DNA of 64,000 bases from Isachenkonia alkalipeptolytica (GTDB taxonomy: Bacteria; Bacillota; Clostridia; Peptostreptococcales; T1SED10-28): positions 1 through 64,000 of the forward strand of contig NZ_SUMG01000004.1 of NCBI RefSeq assembly GCF_009910325.1, written 5' to 3'. The translations under genes and the position numbers were made by a program. The notes beneath the pieces were generated by a model. That model saw only the letters and a program-made list of their open reading frames with translations, was not told the DNA's origin and searched no databases. Below are positions 25,562 to 34,751 of the stretch, piece after piece. Numbering within the stretch: position 1 is the stretch's first letter; each line of letters starts with the position of its first letter.

Positions 25562-28123
25562 ATGAAGGATCTCAACAAAGAAGGAAAAGGAATGCTAATT
25601 ATTATTCCTGTGATTCTACTGGCAGTGGTCGCTATGAGTTTGATCAATAACCGAACGACGAGGGAACGGGAAATGAAAGAAAGCATGGAAACCGCGGTAA
25701 AAGAACAGATTGCAGTTGGGATAGAAGAGGCCAGCGGATATCGTTTTCAAGAGGAACTGGAAACCATTGAATTTTTAGGGTTAGATGATATTAACGAAAC
25801 CCGTTCCGGGGAAGCAACAGCTCGGGTAAATATTGGAATGATCAATCTTCCGAATTTATTGGAAGAATTTCTGGTAGATATGGATATTCAGGATCACTTA
25901 AAGGAGGGGCGGGATTATTATACTCGGGAGTATGAAGCGTTAAAAGAGGCCTACATGGATAAATCACCCCATGTTTTTTCCCCGGATGTGGAATTTCGCG
26001 AGAGTGACGAAGGAGAGTGGGAAGTTGTCTCGGAGGAAGACTTGAAAATCCATTCTGCAAACCGGGATATCCCGCTGTTTTATTACGGAGGATTGCAATT
26101 CTTATCCAAGAGCTTTGATAATGAAACTCCCTTCAATGATGATATGAAAAATGATCCGAAGGTACAATCGTTGGTCGCCTTCTATCAAAGGAAGTTGACC
26201 GCCGGAGGCCTTACCGTGGAAAGAGAAGGCGGCGAAGAAAAGCATCATTACGCCATTGGATATGAAGGATACGATCCCGCATCCCTCCATCAGGAAATTG
26301 AAACTATGCTTTTGTCGAAGTTTAATGATGGGGAGCTTCGAAAAGAAAATCACCGGGAGGGGGTCGGCCAAATAAAAGAGGTAATGGAGGACTTTTTCGA
26401 TCAGGAAGATTTTAAAAAACAAAGCCTGGGAGAGATCACCCTAGAGGAAAAGGGCATCGGATTTGCCCTGGAAAGGGATTACCAAACCATAGAAAATCCT
26501 CACACAAAACTTGCGGAGTACCTGGAATTTATGAGTACCCCCTATGAAATTCCGGAATTCTTTACGGCGGGGTATCAGGAATTTGAAATCCGCCCAGAAG
26601 AAGAGCACCTGATTATTACCGGTATTGGTCAAGAGGAGGAAGAAAAAATCATTCTCTCGGGAAAGATTTCCGCCGGCCATCAGTTTGAAGGCTGGACCCT
26701 GAATGAGGAAGAACTGGAAAAGGGCAAGACCGTTACAGTGGAAAGAGAAGAACTGGATCTTCTTGAAAGTCATCAGAGCTTTGATTTTGCCAAGGTTTAT
26801 CATAAAGAAAATGTATCCTCAAAGATGCTTCCAGTAAATACAGAGGATGGATCCGGATTTATTAATCCGGAGGGAAAAGCGGTGGTGGAACCTGTAGAAG
26901 GACTCTATCATTCTGCCTCAATGGATCAAGGAATACCCCAGGACGTCTATAATCTGCCCCTTATATTCTGTATACGCATTGAAGAAGGGGAACAGCCGGT
27001 GGATTATGTAATTGACGAAGAAGGTAAAGTGCATAAAGATGTGAGCTATGAAGAAATACGAGAAATAAGGGAAGCGGCACGAAGGTCTTCCAATAACGAT
27101 CAAAATCAAAAGAATCGGTGGATGGAACCCTATGAAGAAAACGGTTTGTGGGGGGTAAAGCTGAAAGAGGGAGTGGCTACCGGGGAGTATGATAGCAAAA
27201 TCATCATTGAACCTCAGTATGATGAAGTGAGGATCCCATTACCTCAGACAAGGAGGCAGCCCCCTACGGAACTGAAGGAAAACCAACAGACGGTTATTGC
27301 GGTAAAGGATGGGAAAGAGAGACTTATAAATCAAGAAAACGAAGGTTTACTGGATAAAGATTACGATGAAATAAAACATTTACTTTCCTTTGATCAGGAA
27401 GAACAGGGTTTTAGTCGAAGCATCTTTTCCATTAAATCCGGAGACCAATACGGGTTTTATATTCTTACAGAGGATACTTCATGGTTGGAAGAACCGAGCG
27501 TTGATGCAATAGGGCTGGATACTGAAGGAAACAGGAGGGATTATAGGAACCGATATCCTCATATGCCGAGGTACTTTGCTGCAGAAAAAGACGGCAAGTG
27601 GGCCGCTGTAGATGTTAAAGCCTTGGAGTATGCTACGGATTTTCTATTTGATGAACCCGGTGCATTAGAAGAGGGAACTTGGATCAATCATTATGACAGT
27701 GATGTAATTCAAGGAGTTATGACCGTTAATGAACAGGAAGGACTATATGATTTTTATCATAACCGATGGATTGTAGAACCGGGAGAAGAACAAGGGGAGA
27801 TATACTTACTGCAGGATGATCGCAGAAGAGTAGAGCGGGATGGAAAGATGGGATACAAGGACGAAAAAAATGAATGGTTTATCGAACCGAAATATGAAAT
27901 ACCCGGTGAATATGACCAAGGGGGAGACTTTTATATGGGATTTGCCGGAGTTTCCACCGCAGAGGAGCGAAGGATCATTGATCAAAAGGGGGAAGTGATC
28001 TATCAAGAGCCCCTTAGGGGAGAAACAAACAACTTCACTATCCGTTACATCCCCGAGCTGGAACTGCTAAAAGGGGGAAGTCATGTGTACTTTACCTTAG
28101 AAGGGGAGCTGATTTATCCTTAG
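25562..28123 (+). CDS. Membrane-anchored protein: shared 405-residue N-terminal module plus WG-repeat C-terminal half
   Basis: The 853-residue protein has one membrane segment at about 11-27 and is otherwise extracellular and acidic. Residues 1-405 match, without net length change, the N-terminal part of the protein encoded at 29766, ending in both at LESHQ. The C-terminal half contains WG/KWGL-type repeats: ENGLWGVKLKEG, DGKERLIN, GDQYGFYI, DGKWAAVD and DGKMGYKDEKNEWFIEPKY. WG repeats form beta-rich surface domains of mostly unknown purpose. AAGGAGG precedes the ATG. It follows the ECF-target lipoprotein, after a gap with its own extended -10, and may belong to the same envelope-sensing group. 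Confidence 0.8.
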   Translation: MKDLNKEGKGMLIIIPVILLAVVAMSLINNRTTREREMKESMETAVKEQIAVGIEEASGYRFQEELETIEFLGLDDINETRSGEATARVNIGMINLPNLLEEFLVDMDIQDHLKEGRDYYTREYEALKEAYMDKSPHVFSPDVEFRESDEGEWEVVSEEDLKIHSANRDIPLFYYGGLQFLSKSFDNETPFNDDMKNDPKVQSLVAFYQRKLTAGGLTVEREGGEEKHHYAIGYEGYDPASLHQEIETMLLSKFNDGELRKENHREGVGQIKEVMEDFFDQEDFKKQSLGEITLEEKGIGFALERDYQTIENPHTKLAEYLEFMSTPYEIPEFFTAGYQEFEIRPEEEHLIITGIGQEEEEKIILSGKISAGHQFEGWTLNEEELEKGKTVTVEREELDLLESHQSFDFAKVYHKENVSSKMLPVNTEDGSGFINPEGKAVVEPVEGLYHSASMDQGIPQDVYNLPLIFCIRIEEGEQPVDYVIDEEGKVHKDVSYEEIREIREAARRSSNNDQNQKNRWMEPYEENGLWGVKLKEGVATGEYDSKIIIEPQYDEVRIPLPQTRRQPPTELKENQQTVIAVKDGKERLINQENEGLLDKDYDEIKHLLSFDQEEQGFSRSIFSIKSGDQYGFYILTEDTSWLEEPSVDAIGLDTEGNRRDYRNRYPHMPRYFAAEKDGKWAAVDVKALEYATDFLFDEPGALEEGTWINHYDSDVIQGVMTVNEQEGLYDFYHNRWIVEPGEEQGEIYLLQDDRRRVERDGKMGYKDEKNEWFIEPKYEIPGEYDQGGDFYMGFAGVSTAEERRIIDQKGEVIYQEPLRGETNNFTIRYIPELELLKGGSHVYFTLEGELIYP

Positions 28124-28147
28124 ACCAAAGGGGGCGGAGGTATCCGG
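28122..28147 (+). repeat. Half copy of the GGGGACGGAGGT palindrome family
   Basis: Directly after the WG-repeat gene stop lies CCAAAGGGGGCGGAGGTAT followed by CCGGT, corresponding to one arm of the long palindromes. The second arm is missing; the 580-bp repeat unit begins about 30 bases later. Confidence 0.75.
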
Positions 28148-28175
28148 TTTATTGCAAAAAAAGGTGGCATAGAAA

Positions 28176-28755
28176 AACCGCCTTAAGTTCTCATCAATGG
28201 ATGGAGATTTAGGCGGTTAATCTCTTCTTCCTATTCTGATGTTTATCATTGGTTCTAATTTTTTTATCCGAAGAAGTTTCCATAGTGGTAGTTCTCCTTC
28301 GCCTTTTGGATGTCTTTTTCCACTTCTCTATGGTTTAAGATCTGGGCTACTTTATCATGGGCTTTGTTAAAAATCAATGTAAGCTTTCGGCTGTTAGTTT
28401 TATCGATGGTAACGTTAAAGGTTTCGTTCTGTGCTTTTAAAGTTTTCTCCATTTGTTCTCCCTCCTTTATTTGTTCGATTTTTGTGGTGATGGTTTCAAA
28501 TCCGTTCATTTCTAAAATGTTTTCCAATGTAATCGCTCCTTTTTTTATATTTTATGTAGCTTTTGATCTTGTGTATATTATAGTACGGATATTGAATTTC
28601 AATAACCGTCTAAGGTCTTCTTTTAAGTCATCCTGCAGGGCATTTATCAATCGGTCTTGGGGCGGAGTCAAACTCCTGTCGAAGAATGATGAAGGGAAAT
28701 CATTGAAAGTAAAACGTCCCTATGTTAGGGTTAAAAAAGAAGTGCGAAAATTATG
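28176..28755. repeat. 580-bp dispersed repeat unit, copy A
   Basis: This unit is repeated at 39409-39988 at clearly high identity and, by my reading, equal length. It begins with the hairpin AACCGCCT/AGGCGGTT (terminator for the minus strand), contains a small minus-strand gene, its TATAAT promoter and an upstream conserved stretch, and ends with GAAGTGCGAAAATTATG. The bases between the small gene and the next CDS (28528-28785) hold only this conserved stretch. Confidence 0.88.
28264..28527 (-). CDS. Small conserved protein of unknown function (repeat-borne)
   Basis: The 87-residue product has a helical N-terminal part and a basic, alternating middle (TFNVTIDKTNSRKLTLIFNKAH may form a strand pair), ending YHYGNFFG. 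A TTG start at 28527 is eight bases after GGAG; an inner ATG at 28452 has an even better AAAGGAGGGAG site. Comparison with the copy at 39.5 kb supports coding over the whole frame: in the N-terminal 25 codons four of five differences are silent. The gene has its own promoter (TATAAT on the minus strand near 28577) and terminator, all inside the 580-bp repeat. No membrane segment, no cysteine. I recognise no family. Confidence 0.65.
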   Translation of the reverse strand: MENILEMNGFETITTKIEQIKEGEQMEKTLKAQNETFNVTIDKTNSRKLTLIFNKAHDKVAQILNHREVEKDIQKAKENYHYGNFFG

Positions 28756-28785
28756 ATAAATCCCAAAAATACGAGGAGGCTAAGA

Positions 28786-29733
28786 ATGACAAAGGGGACT
28801 AAAGAAGTTTGGACGCTTAAAAAAGTAGGACTGCTTATTCTAATCTTACTGCTGGCCGCATCTGTTACAGCCTGCAGAGAGACCGATGAGGAACCGGCAG
28901 AAGAGGTTATAGAAGAAAAACGTGAAGAAGATGAAAACAGTGAGGAAGAAACTGAAGAACTTGAAGAGGATAGGGAAAACTTCGAAGAAATTAAAACCGC
29001 TTTAAAGGAGGAACAATGGAGTGTTGCCGGGGAACTTATTTCAAAGCTTTCCGGCGAAGGTAAAAATGCGGTGTTTAAATGGGATGAAGAATATTCGAAC
29101 ATAGGCAGCAGAGATCGGGTTATTGAAGCACTGTCCAAGGGAGTGGTAGTAACGGAAGAAATGGCGAAGGAATATATGGACGGCGTCATGAAAAACCGTT
29201 TTGAACCTCTGGATGAGGAAGTGCTACAAGGTTCAAAAGAAGGTCTTTTAGAATGGTTTCAGTCGATGGAAAGCTGGAGAATGGATGAGGTCATTCTATT
29301 TCATAATAACTTTTTAAATATAACCGATGAGATTAAACCGGACAGGTTAGAAACCGTAGTTTTGACAGAAGAAGCCTTAATGGAAGCGGAGCCTTTTGAG
29401 GAATATGTCCACCGTTGGTTTTATGGACATTCGGATAACGACGGTTCTGATCTGTGGAGGGGCGTAACACCTTTACAGATTACAGACGTAGATTTGGCTA
29501 GTGCTATGGGGGCGACTTTTGGTCCTTTGCACCCTGCCATCGAACTGCTTGCAGAAGAAAATGACCTTGTGGATACTGAGCTGAAGGATGATAGTCTGGT
29601 TCTAGTCATTGAAAATATTCAAGAAGGATATAGTTTATCTCCCGGAACATATGAACTTACTTATGAAATCGAAGAGGTGGAAGAGAAAAAATTCGGAGTA
29701 CGAGGTTATGAAGTCAATGAAATCAGTAATTAA
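28786..29733 (+). CDS. Acidic lipoprotein
   Basis: The 315-residue protein has a signal peptide with lipobox SVTAC (Cys30), an acidic E-rich linker (about 31-70) and a folded domain of about 240 residues with no known motif. The start at 28786 is set by GAGGAGG seven bases upstream; an earlier in-frame ATG at 28753 lies in the repeat end. It is followed 32 bases later by the second 405-module protein, so the order lipoprotein then anchored protein repeats that at 24.0-28.1 kb. Sequence similarity between the two lipoproteins is not obvious beyond the acidic linker. Confidence 0.75.
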   Translation: MTKGTKEVWTLKKVGLLILILLLAASVTACRETDEEPAEEVIEEKREEDENSEEETEELEEDRENFEEIKTALKEEQWSVAGELISKLSGEGKNAVFKWDEEYSNIGSRDRVIEALSKGVVVTEEMAKEYMDGVMKNRFEPLDEEVLQGSKEGLLEWFQSMESWRMDEVILFHNNFLNITDEIKPDRLETVVLTEEALMEAEPFEEYVHRWFYGHSDNDGSDLWRGVTPLQITDVDLASAMGATFGPLHPAIELLAEENDLVDTELKDDSLVLVIENIQEGYSLSPGTYELTYEIEEVEEKKFGVRGYEVNEISN

Positions 29734-29765
29734 ACATCGATATTCAATGATTAAGGGGGACTTTG

Positions 29766-32516
29766 ATGAAGGATTTAAATAAGGAAGGAAAAAGAATGTT
29801 AATGATAATCCCTGTGATTCTTATCGTAGTGGTGGCTCTGAGTTTATTCAATACCCGAACGACGAGGGAAAGCGAAATGAAAGAAGGCATGGAAGCGGCG
29901 GTTCGAGAACATATTTCCAGTGGAATAGAAGAGGCCGACGGATACCGTTTTCAAGAGGAATTGGAAACCATTGAATTTTTAGGGTTAGAGGATGTTAAGG
30001 AAACCCGTTCCGGAGAAGCAACCGCCCAAGTAAATATTGGAATGATCAACCTTCCCGATCTTTTAGAAGAATATCTGGTTGGCATGAGTATCCACGATCT
30101 TTTAGAGGAGGACCGGGATTATTATACCCGGGAGTATGAAGCATTAAAAGAGATCTACTTAGACAAACCACCTCACGTTTTTTCCGTAGATGTGGAATTT
30201 AGAGAAAAGGATCAAGGTCAGTGGGAAATTGCCTCGGAGGAAGCCTTAGAAGTCCATTCTGCAAATCGGGATATTCCCCAGTTTTATTACTGGAGGCATC
30301 AATCTCTATCAACATTATTTGATGAAGAGATCCCCTTCGATGAAGAGATGGGAAATGCAGAGAAAGCAAAAGAACTGATATCTTATTATGAAAAGAAAGT
30401 GAAAGCTGGGGAATTTACCCTGGACAGGAAAGAGGGTGACGGGAAAAATCATTATGCCATTGAATATCCGTTATATGATCAAGCAGTCTTAAAACAAGAA
30501 ATCGAAAGCATGTTACTGTCGGAACTTCATGATGAGGATCTTGGAGAAGATCGCAGTGGAGAAGGGATCCATAAAATACAGGAAATAATGCAGTCTTTTT
30601 TCGATGAGAAAGATATGGAAAAACAAGAGGTTAAAGAGATCACATTAGAGGAAAAAGGTATCGGATTCGCCCTGGAGGCAAGTGATAGTGGAGAAATGGA
30701 GCACTCTTCCGTAAAACTCAATGATTACTTAAACTTTCTGAACAAACCTTATGAAATTCCTGGTTTTTTTATAGAGGGCTACGAGGATTTTGAAATCCGT
30801 CCCGAGGAAGAACGCCTAATTATTACGAGGATTAATGAAAAAGAGGAAGATGAAATTGTACTTCTGGGGGACGCATACACCGGCTATCAATTTCGGTGGA
30901 CCCTAAGGGGTGAAGATCTCGAGGAGGATCATGAGATTACTGTGAATAGACAAGACCTCGATCATTTGGAAAGTCATCAAGAGGAGCGACCGGATTTTCT
31001 AGTGGAAGATTTGAATTTTGCATGGGAAGGAGCCTTGGACTTTGAGGCCGATGCTGTTCATGACTGGCTGTTAACCGAAAAAGAAATTCATTTTCTCTAC
31101 GAGAAGGAAGAAGCTCTGCATTATCAATCATTTAATGTGGAAAGTGGAAAGGAAATCGCCCGAAAAAGGGTGGAAGGGGCACCAGAACTGCCAAATATTG
31201 ATCGAATGCTTGGTTTTGAAATGACTCTTAACAGTTTCAATGGCCGTATCTATGCTCTTATTGGTCAAAACCTCAGGATTACCGAAGATCAGTGGGAAGG
31301 GTTGCCTAAAGAGCTTAAAAATGAGCAGAGTATGCGGGTAATTGATCTTGAAGATGATGAAATACTTCTTTCTGAAACACCGGTAATCGAAGAGTATACC
31401 ATTCCTGAAGTGGGATCTCCTTCGAGAACTTATTTGCCGGGCTTTGTCTATGATGTAACGGCGGACGGCCGCTATTTGATGATCCTTCATTCCTTTCCTG
31501 CTATGAGCAGCTGGAATAATTTTCTTAATTTCTCAACAGCTCACGAAAATGAGGATATTGAAGAGCAGAATCAGGAAGTATTAAGTCAAATGGAAGATGC
31601 CCCTTTATGGGTTTATGATATGAAAGACCGGGAGCTGACGGAGATTCCTTACGGGGATGAAATTGACGCCCTTGTACCCTATGATGTGGATGGTCTGGAG
31701 AATGGCAAGAATATGATATTTACCGAACAGGAGGGCTGGCTGACCTTAGATATTGAACAACAGCAGGTTCGAAAAACCGGAGAGGGCGGCACCTACCGAA
31801 GAACAGAGCCCGGAGCACCGGGAGTAGAGCAGTATGAATCCGGACAGATTTTTGGTGACAACCTCTTTTTTACAACGGTTCGTGAGGCAGCTGAAGTCGG
31901 TGGTATTCCTTCCTTTCATTATCTATGGAATATAGAAGGAGAGGAACTTCAGCATGTAGGGATCCTTGGACCAAATCAATATTCCAACCAGAGGTACTAT
32001 TTTAATCACCAGACGGAAGAGATCGTTGTAAATAGTGGTGAGGAAATAACGGAAGATGAAACGGGTGCGGGTAGAGACGAGCAAGAGTTCGTGGAAAGAA
32101 TCTACCGTATTACTTTTGAGGAGGAGAAGGCATCAAAAAATCAGGGAGATGAGCCGGTAAAAAGTTTCATGGATTTGGAAGGTTTTGAAGTTGTGGATGT
32201 GATGGAATTTCCCATCGGTAACTATCAGGAAAGCTATGATCGTTTAAGTACTTTGGGACATGGACATAGCTCCCATCCAATAAAAGATTATGCTCACCTT
32301 GGCTATGGGGTTCTTGCTGGGTCAACTCTTGAGAATTTTTCTCCATTCAACGAAACTTTCCATTATGTATATAAAAATAGTGAAGGGGAAGACAAGATTG
32401 TAAGCATTGATAAGGCCAACAAAGTTCTCAATACCGACACCCATATCATGATCATCAATGATGATCGACTGAGAGGCTATGCAATTGATGAATTCTTTGG
32501 TGCGTTAGAAGAGTAG
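29766..32516 (+). CDS. Membrane-anchored protein: shared 405-residue N-terminal module plus propeller-like C-terminal half
   Basis: The 916-residue protein has one N-terminal membrane segment (about 11-27). Residues 1-405 align end to end with the protein encoded at 25562 (same opening MKDLNKEGK, same stop of similarity at LESHQ). The remaining 510 residues are different: segments such as GFVYDVTADGRYLMILHSFP, PLWVYDMKDRELTEIPYG and FHYVYKNSEGEDKIVSIDK suggest beta-propeller blades. ATG 29766 follows AAGGGGGA; a TTG directly before it extends the frame by one codon. The pair therefore shows an exchange of the distal domain on a fixed anchor module. Function is unknown. Confidence 0.8.
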   Translation: MKDLNKEGKRMLMIIPVILIVVVALSLFNTRTTRESEMKEGMEAAVREHISSGIEEADGYRFQEELETIEFLGLEDVKETRSGEATAQVNIGMINLPDLLEEYLVGMSIHDLLEEDRDYYTREYEALKEIYLDKPPHVFSVDVEFREKDQGQWEIASEEALEVHSANRDIPQFYYWRHQSLSTLFDEEIPFDEEMGNAEKAKELISYYEKKVKAGEFTLDRKEGDGKNHYAIEYPLYDQAVLKQEIESMLLSELHDEDLGEDRSGEGIHKIQEIMQSFFDEKDMEKQEVKEITLEEKGIGFALEASDSGEMEHSSVKLNDYLNFLNKPYEIPGFFIEGYEDFEIRPEEERLIITRINEKEEDEIVLLGDAYTGYQFRWTLRGEDLEEDHEITVNRQDLDHLESHQEERPDFLVEDLNFAWEGALDFEADAVHDWLLTEKEIHFLYEKEEALHYQSFNVESGKEIARKRVEGAPELPNIDRMLGFEMTLNSFNGRIYALIGQNLRITEDQWEGLPKELKNEQSMRVIDLEDDEILLSETPVIEEYTIPEVGSPSRTYLPGFVYDVTADGRYLMILHSFPAMSSWNNFLNFSTAHENEDIEEQNQEVLSQMEDAPLWVYDMKDRELTEIPYGDEIDALVPYDVDGLENGKNMIFTEQEGWLTLDIEQQQVRKTGEGGTYRRTEPGAPGVEQYESGQIFGDNLFFTTVREAAEVGGIPSFHYLWNIEGEELQHVGILGPNQYSNQRYYFNHQTEEIVVNSGEEITEDETGAGRDEQEFVERIYRITFEEEKASKNQGDEPVKSFMDLEGFEVVDVMEFPIGNYQESYDRLSTLGHGHSSHPIKDYAHLGYGVLAGSTLENFSPFNETFHYVYKNSEGEDKIVSIDKANKVLNTDTHIMIINDDRLRGYAIDEFFGALEE

Positions 32517-32557
32517 ATCGTTCAAATTCGAAAGAAAATGAGGTGAAACCCATAATC

Positions 32558-33589
32558 ATGAAGATTCTTTATTTCGGCACCAATCATGCGAAATCCATAA
32601 AACCCCTTATGGAATTAGACCGAGAACATCAAATCGTCGGTGTGTTGGAGTGGAGCCCGAAGGGTAGTGCTTCGAAAGAATTTCTTCGGCAAATTTATCA
32701 TTATGGAAAGAATTTTCGCGGTGGGATTAAAACCTTAAGGAGCTTTGCGAAAAGGAAAAACATCCCTCATATCAACACCCAGTCTTGTCCAATGGATACA
32801 GGGGAATTTCAAGAAAAAGCAAAGGAACTTCAGCCTGAACTGATCTGTGTATCCTATTTCGGGGACCGGATCCCCTTAAACATTTTAGAAATTCCAAAGT
32901 ATGGAGGAATCAATGCCCACGGGTCCTATCTTCCTAATTACCGGGGTGCCATTCCCTGGTTCTGGCAGTACTACCATATGGAAAAGGAGGGCGGCGTAAC
33001 CATCCATCGCCTGACGGAAAGGGAAGACGAGGGGGAAATCCTGCTTCAAGAGAAGTTTCCCATTGAATTAGGCTTAAAAGAAGAGGCGTTGCTGCACCGG
33101 ATTACAGAACTAGCCACAAAGCTGATGACAAAGACTGTTCGGGAGATAGAGCAGGCGGGAAAGATCCAAGGAAAGAGCAAGGGAAAGCAACCGGAGGAAA
33201 AGCCTACAAAACAAAGCCATCATGGAAAGGGGCAGCGCAAAAAACACGAGGAAACTTCAAGGAATCTGTTCAAAGGCCGCTGTATTCAGCGGGGAGAGAA
33301 ATTCATCGACTGGGAGAACTGGGATGTTAAGCGGGTATATCATTTTCTTCGAGGTACCGGCGCCATGGAGCTTAACCCTCCATACTTAGGCGGGTTTTGG
33401 GAAGTTGTCGATTACCGGGAACTAAAAGGACCCTCAGAGAATACCCCGTTAATGGCAAAAGGATTACAACCGGGGGATATCGAAAAAAGCAAAGAGGGAT
33501 ACCGGCTGATTTGCAAAAATGGAGAAGTCCGGTTGAAATCCCGTTGGTCAATGAAAGATTTGATAAGACAACTGCTAACTGCAAGATGA
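32558..33589 (+). CDS. Formyltransferase-family protein (Fmt-like)
   Basis: The 343-residue protein has the formyl transferase fold with INAHGSYLPNYRGA (Asn and His of the active site) and REDEGEILLQ in place of the D-x-G-x-IL motif, and a C-terminal domain related to that of methionyl-tRNA formyltransferase. A lysine-rich insert (about 200-235, KGKQPEEKPTKQSHHGKGQ) divides the two domains and is unusual. It may act on a sugar nucleotide or amino sugar rather than tRNA. The ATG at 32558 is chosen; a GTG five codons earlier coincides with the AGGTG ribosome-site-like sequence. It is 58 bases ahead of the VanW-type gene, perhaps cotranscribed. Confidence 0.75.
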   Translation: MKILYFGTNHAKSIKPLMELDREHQIVGVLEWSPKGSASKEFLRQIYHYGKNFRGGIKTLRSFAKRKNIPHINTQSCPMDTGEFQEKAKELQPELICVSYFGDRIPLNILEIPKYGGINAHGSYLPNYRGAIPWFWQYYHMEKEGGVTIHRLTEREDEGEILLQEKFPIELGLKEEALLHRITELATKLMTKTVREIEQAGKIQGKSKGKQPEEKPTKQSHHGKGQRKKHEETSRNLFKGRCIQRGEKFIDWENWDVKRVYHFLRGTGAMELNPPYLGGFWEVVDYRELKGPSENTPLMAKGLQPGDIEKSKEGYRLICKNGEVRLKSRWSMKDLIRQLLTAR

Positions 33590-33647
33590 GATTCTGAGTT
33601 GATGGCAATATCGAAACACCAAGCAATTTCATAAGGAGGTTATCTAT

Positions 33648-34466
33648 TTGCAGCCGATTCAGCGCAGCAAGTTCCGACTATTACTCGGAAAAAACTATTA
33701 TACCCTAAGAAAACATCTTCAGTGGCAGTTTTCCAAGGAGCCATATGCCCATCGACAGGAAAAGGAAATCCGCCCCCATCTGTATTTCAGCCATAGAACC
33801 CCCTTATATCGAAAACTGAAAAACGTGGATATGTGGCTTCAGGAAAACAAAGTGACAAATCTAAAAATCGCCATTAAAAGATTAAACGGCCTGGTGCTAT
33901 ATCCGGGTGAGACTCTGTCCTACTGGAAACGAATCGGAAATCCCACCGCAAAAAAAGGGTATCTAAAAGGAATGCAGCTCTCCCATGGAAGTTTTATTGC
34001 CAATGTGGGAGGAGGGCTTTGTCAGCTTTCCAATCTTATTTACTGGATGACCCTTCATACACCGCTGAGGGTTACCGAGAGAAATCGTCATAGCTACGAT
34101 GTGTTTCCCGACGTGAAGAGAAAGCAGCCCTTTGGCAGCGGTGCCACTTGTGTGTATAATTATGTGGATCTGCAGATTAAAAATGAGACCGACACCCCGA
34201 TGCAGCTTTGTTTGGAAGTAAGTGACACTCATCTGATCGGCGCATGGCGGGGAGAAGCGGCTTTAAAAAACAACTATGAAGTCTATGAAAAAGAACACTG
34301 GGTAACCCATGAATACTGGGGAGGCTATCTTCGCCATAATATCATTCACCGGAAAGTGAAAAATTCCCAGGGGGTTATGATTGATGATCAGTACGTTACG
34401 GAGAATCATGCCATCATGATGTATCAGCCTTTTTTGGAACAGGGAGAATTGAAGGGGGAAGGTTAA
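33648..34466 (+). CDS. VanW-family protein
   Basis: The 272-residue protein contains the VanW core: LYPGETLSYWKRIGNPT, GGGLCQLSNLIYWM and the cysteine/asparagine-rich FGSGATCVYNYVDLQI. VanW-type proteins occur in vancomycin-resistance clusters and widely in Clostridia and are linked with the cell envelope, but their reaction is unknown. No signal peptide is seen. It begins with TTG at 33648, seven bases after AAGGAGG, and no ATG alternative has such a site. It follows the formyltransferase-like gene. Confidence 0.85.
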   Translation: MQPIQRSKFRLLLGKNYYTLRKHLQWQFSKEPYAHRQEKEIRPHLYFSHRTPLYRKLKNVDMWLQENKVTNLKIAIKRLNGLVLYPGETLSYWKRIGNPTAKKGYLKGMQLSHGSFIANVGGGLCQLSNLIYWMTLHTPLRVTERNRHSYDVFPDVKRKQPFGSGATCVYNYVDLQIKNETDTPMQLCLEVSDTHLIGAWRGEAALKNNYEVYEKEHWVTHEYWGGYLRHNIIHRKVKNSQGVMIDDQYVTENHAIMMYQPFLEQGELKGEG

Positions 34467-34508
34467 ATATCAGAATAATAAAAATAAACATAAATGCATA
34501 AATATCTA

Positions 34509-34537
34509 TTGACAACTTAAGCCCCCTTTGGTATGAT
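34509..34537 (+). promoter_or_regulatory. SigmaA promoter of carAB
   Basis: TTGACA (34509-34514) and TATGAT (34532-34537) are exactly 17 bases apart, about 25 bases before the PyrR-type RNA element. Confidence 0.85.
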
Positions 34538-34562
34538 TACTGAAATCATAAGATCTTTTAAG

Positions 34563-34697
34563 ATAGTCCAGAGAGGCTAACAAGGATTTTCATAGAATAC
34601 ATACATTCTATTTCCTTTAGGTGTCATCGGATATCATGCAGATATCTTTACGATATCCCTAAGCCTTGTCTCTTTTTTTGGACAGGGCTTATTTTTA
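34563..34697 (+). promoter_or_regulatory. PyrR-dependent attenuator in the carAB leader
   Basis: AGTCCAGAGAGGCT at 34565-34578, followed by AACAAGG, fits the PyrR-binding RNA consensus ARUCCNGNGAGGYU base for base. A terminator stem AAGCCTTGTC (34661-34670) / GACAGGGCTT (34681-34690) with ATTTTTAT follows. Known logic: PyrR with UMP holds the binding stem and lets the terminator form when pyrimidines are plentiful. This explains the 285-base leader between the VanW gene and carA. Confidence 0.88.
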
Positions 34698-34751
34698 TGC
34701 ATGGGGTGAACACTTAAGATCTTACGGTAATCTGCAATAGGAGGAATAGAT

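Noticed and set aside
28310-28756. Plus-strand ORF in repeat copy A, also seen in copy B, with hydrophobic segments
   Set aside because: It is antisense to the small repeat gene, has no ribosome site, and differences between copies are better explained by coding on the minus strand.
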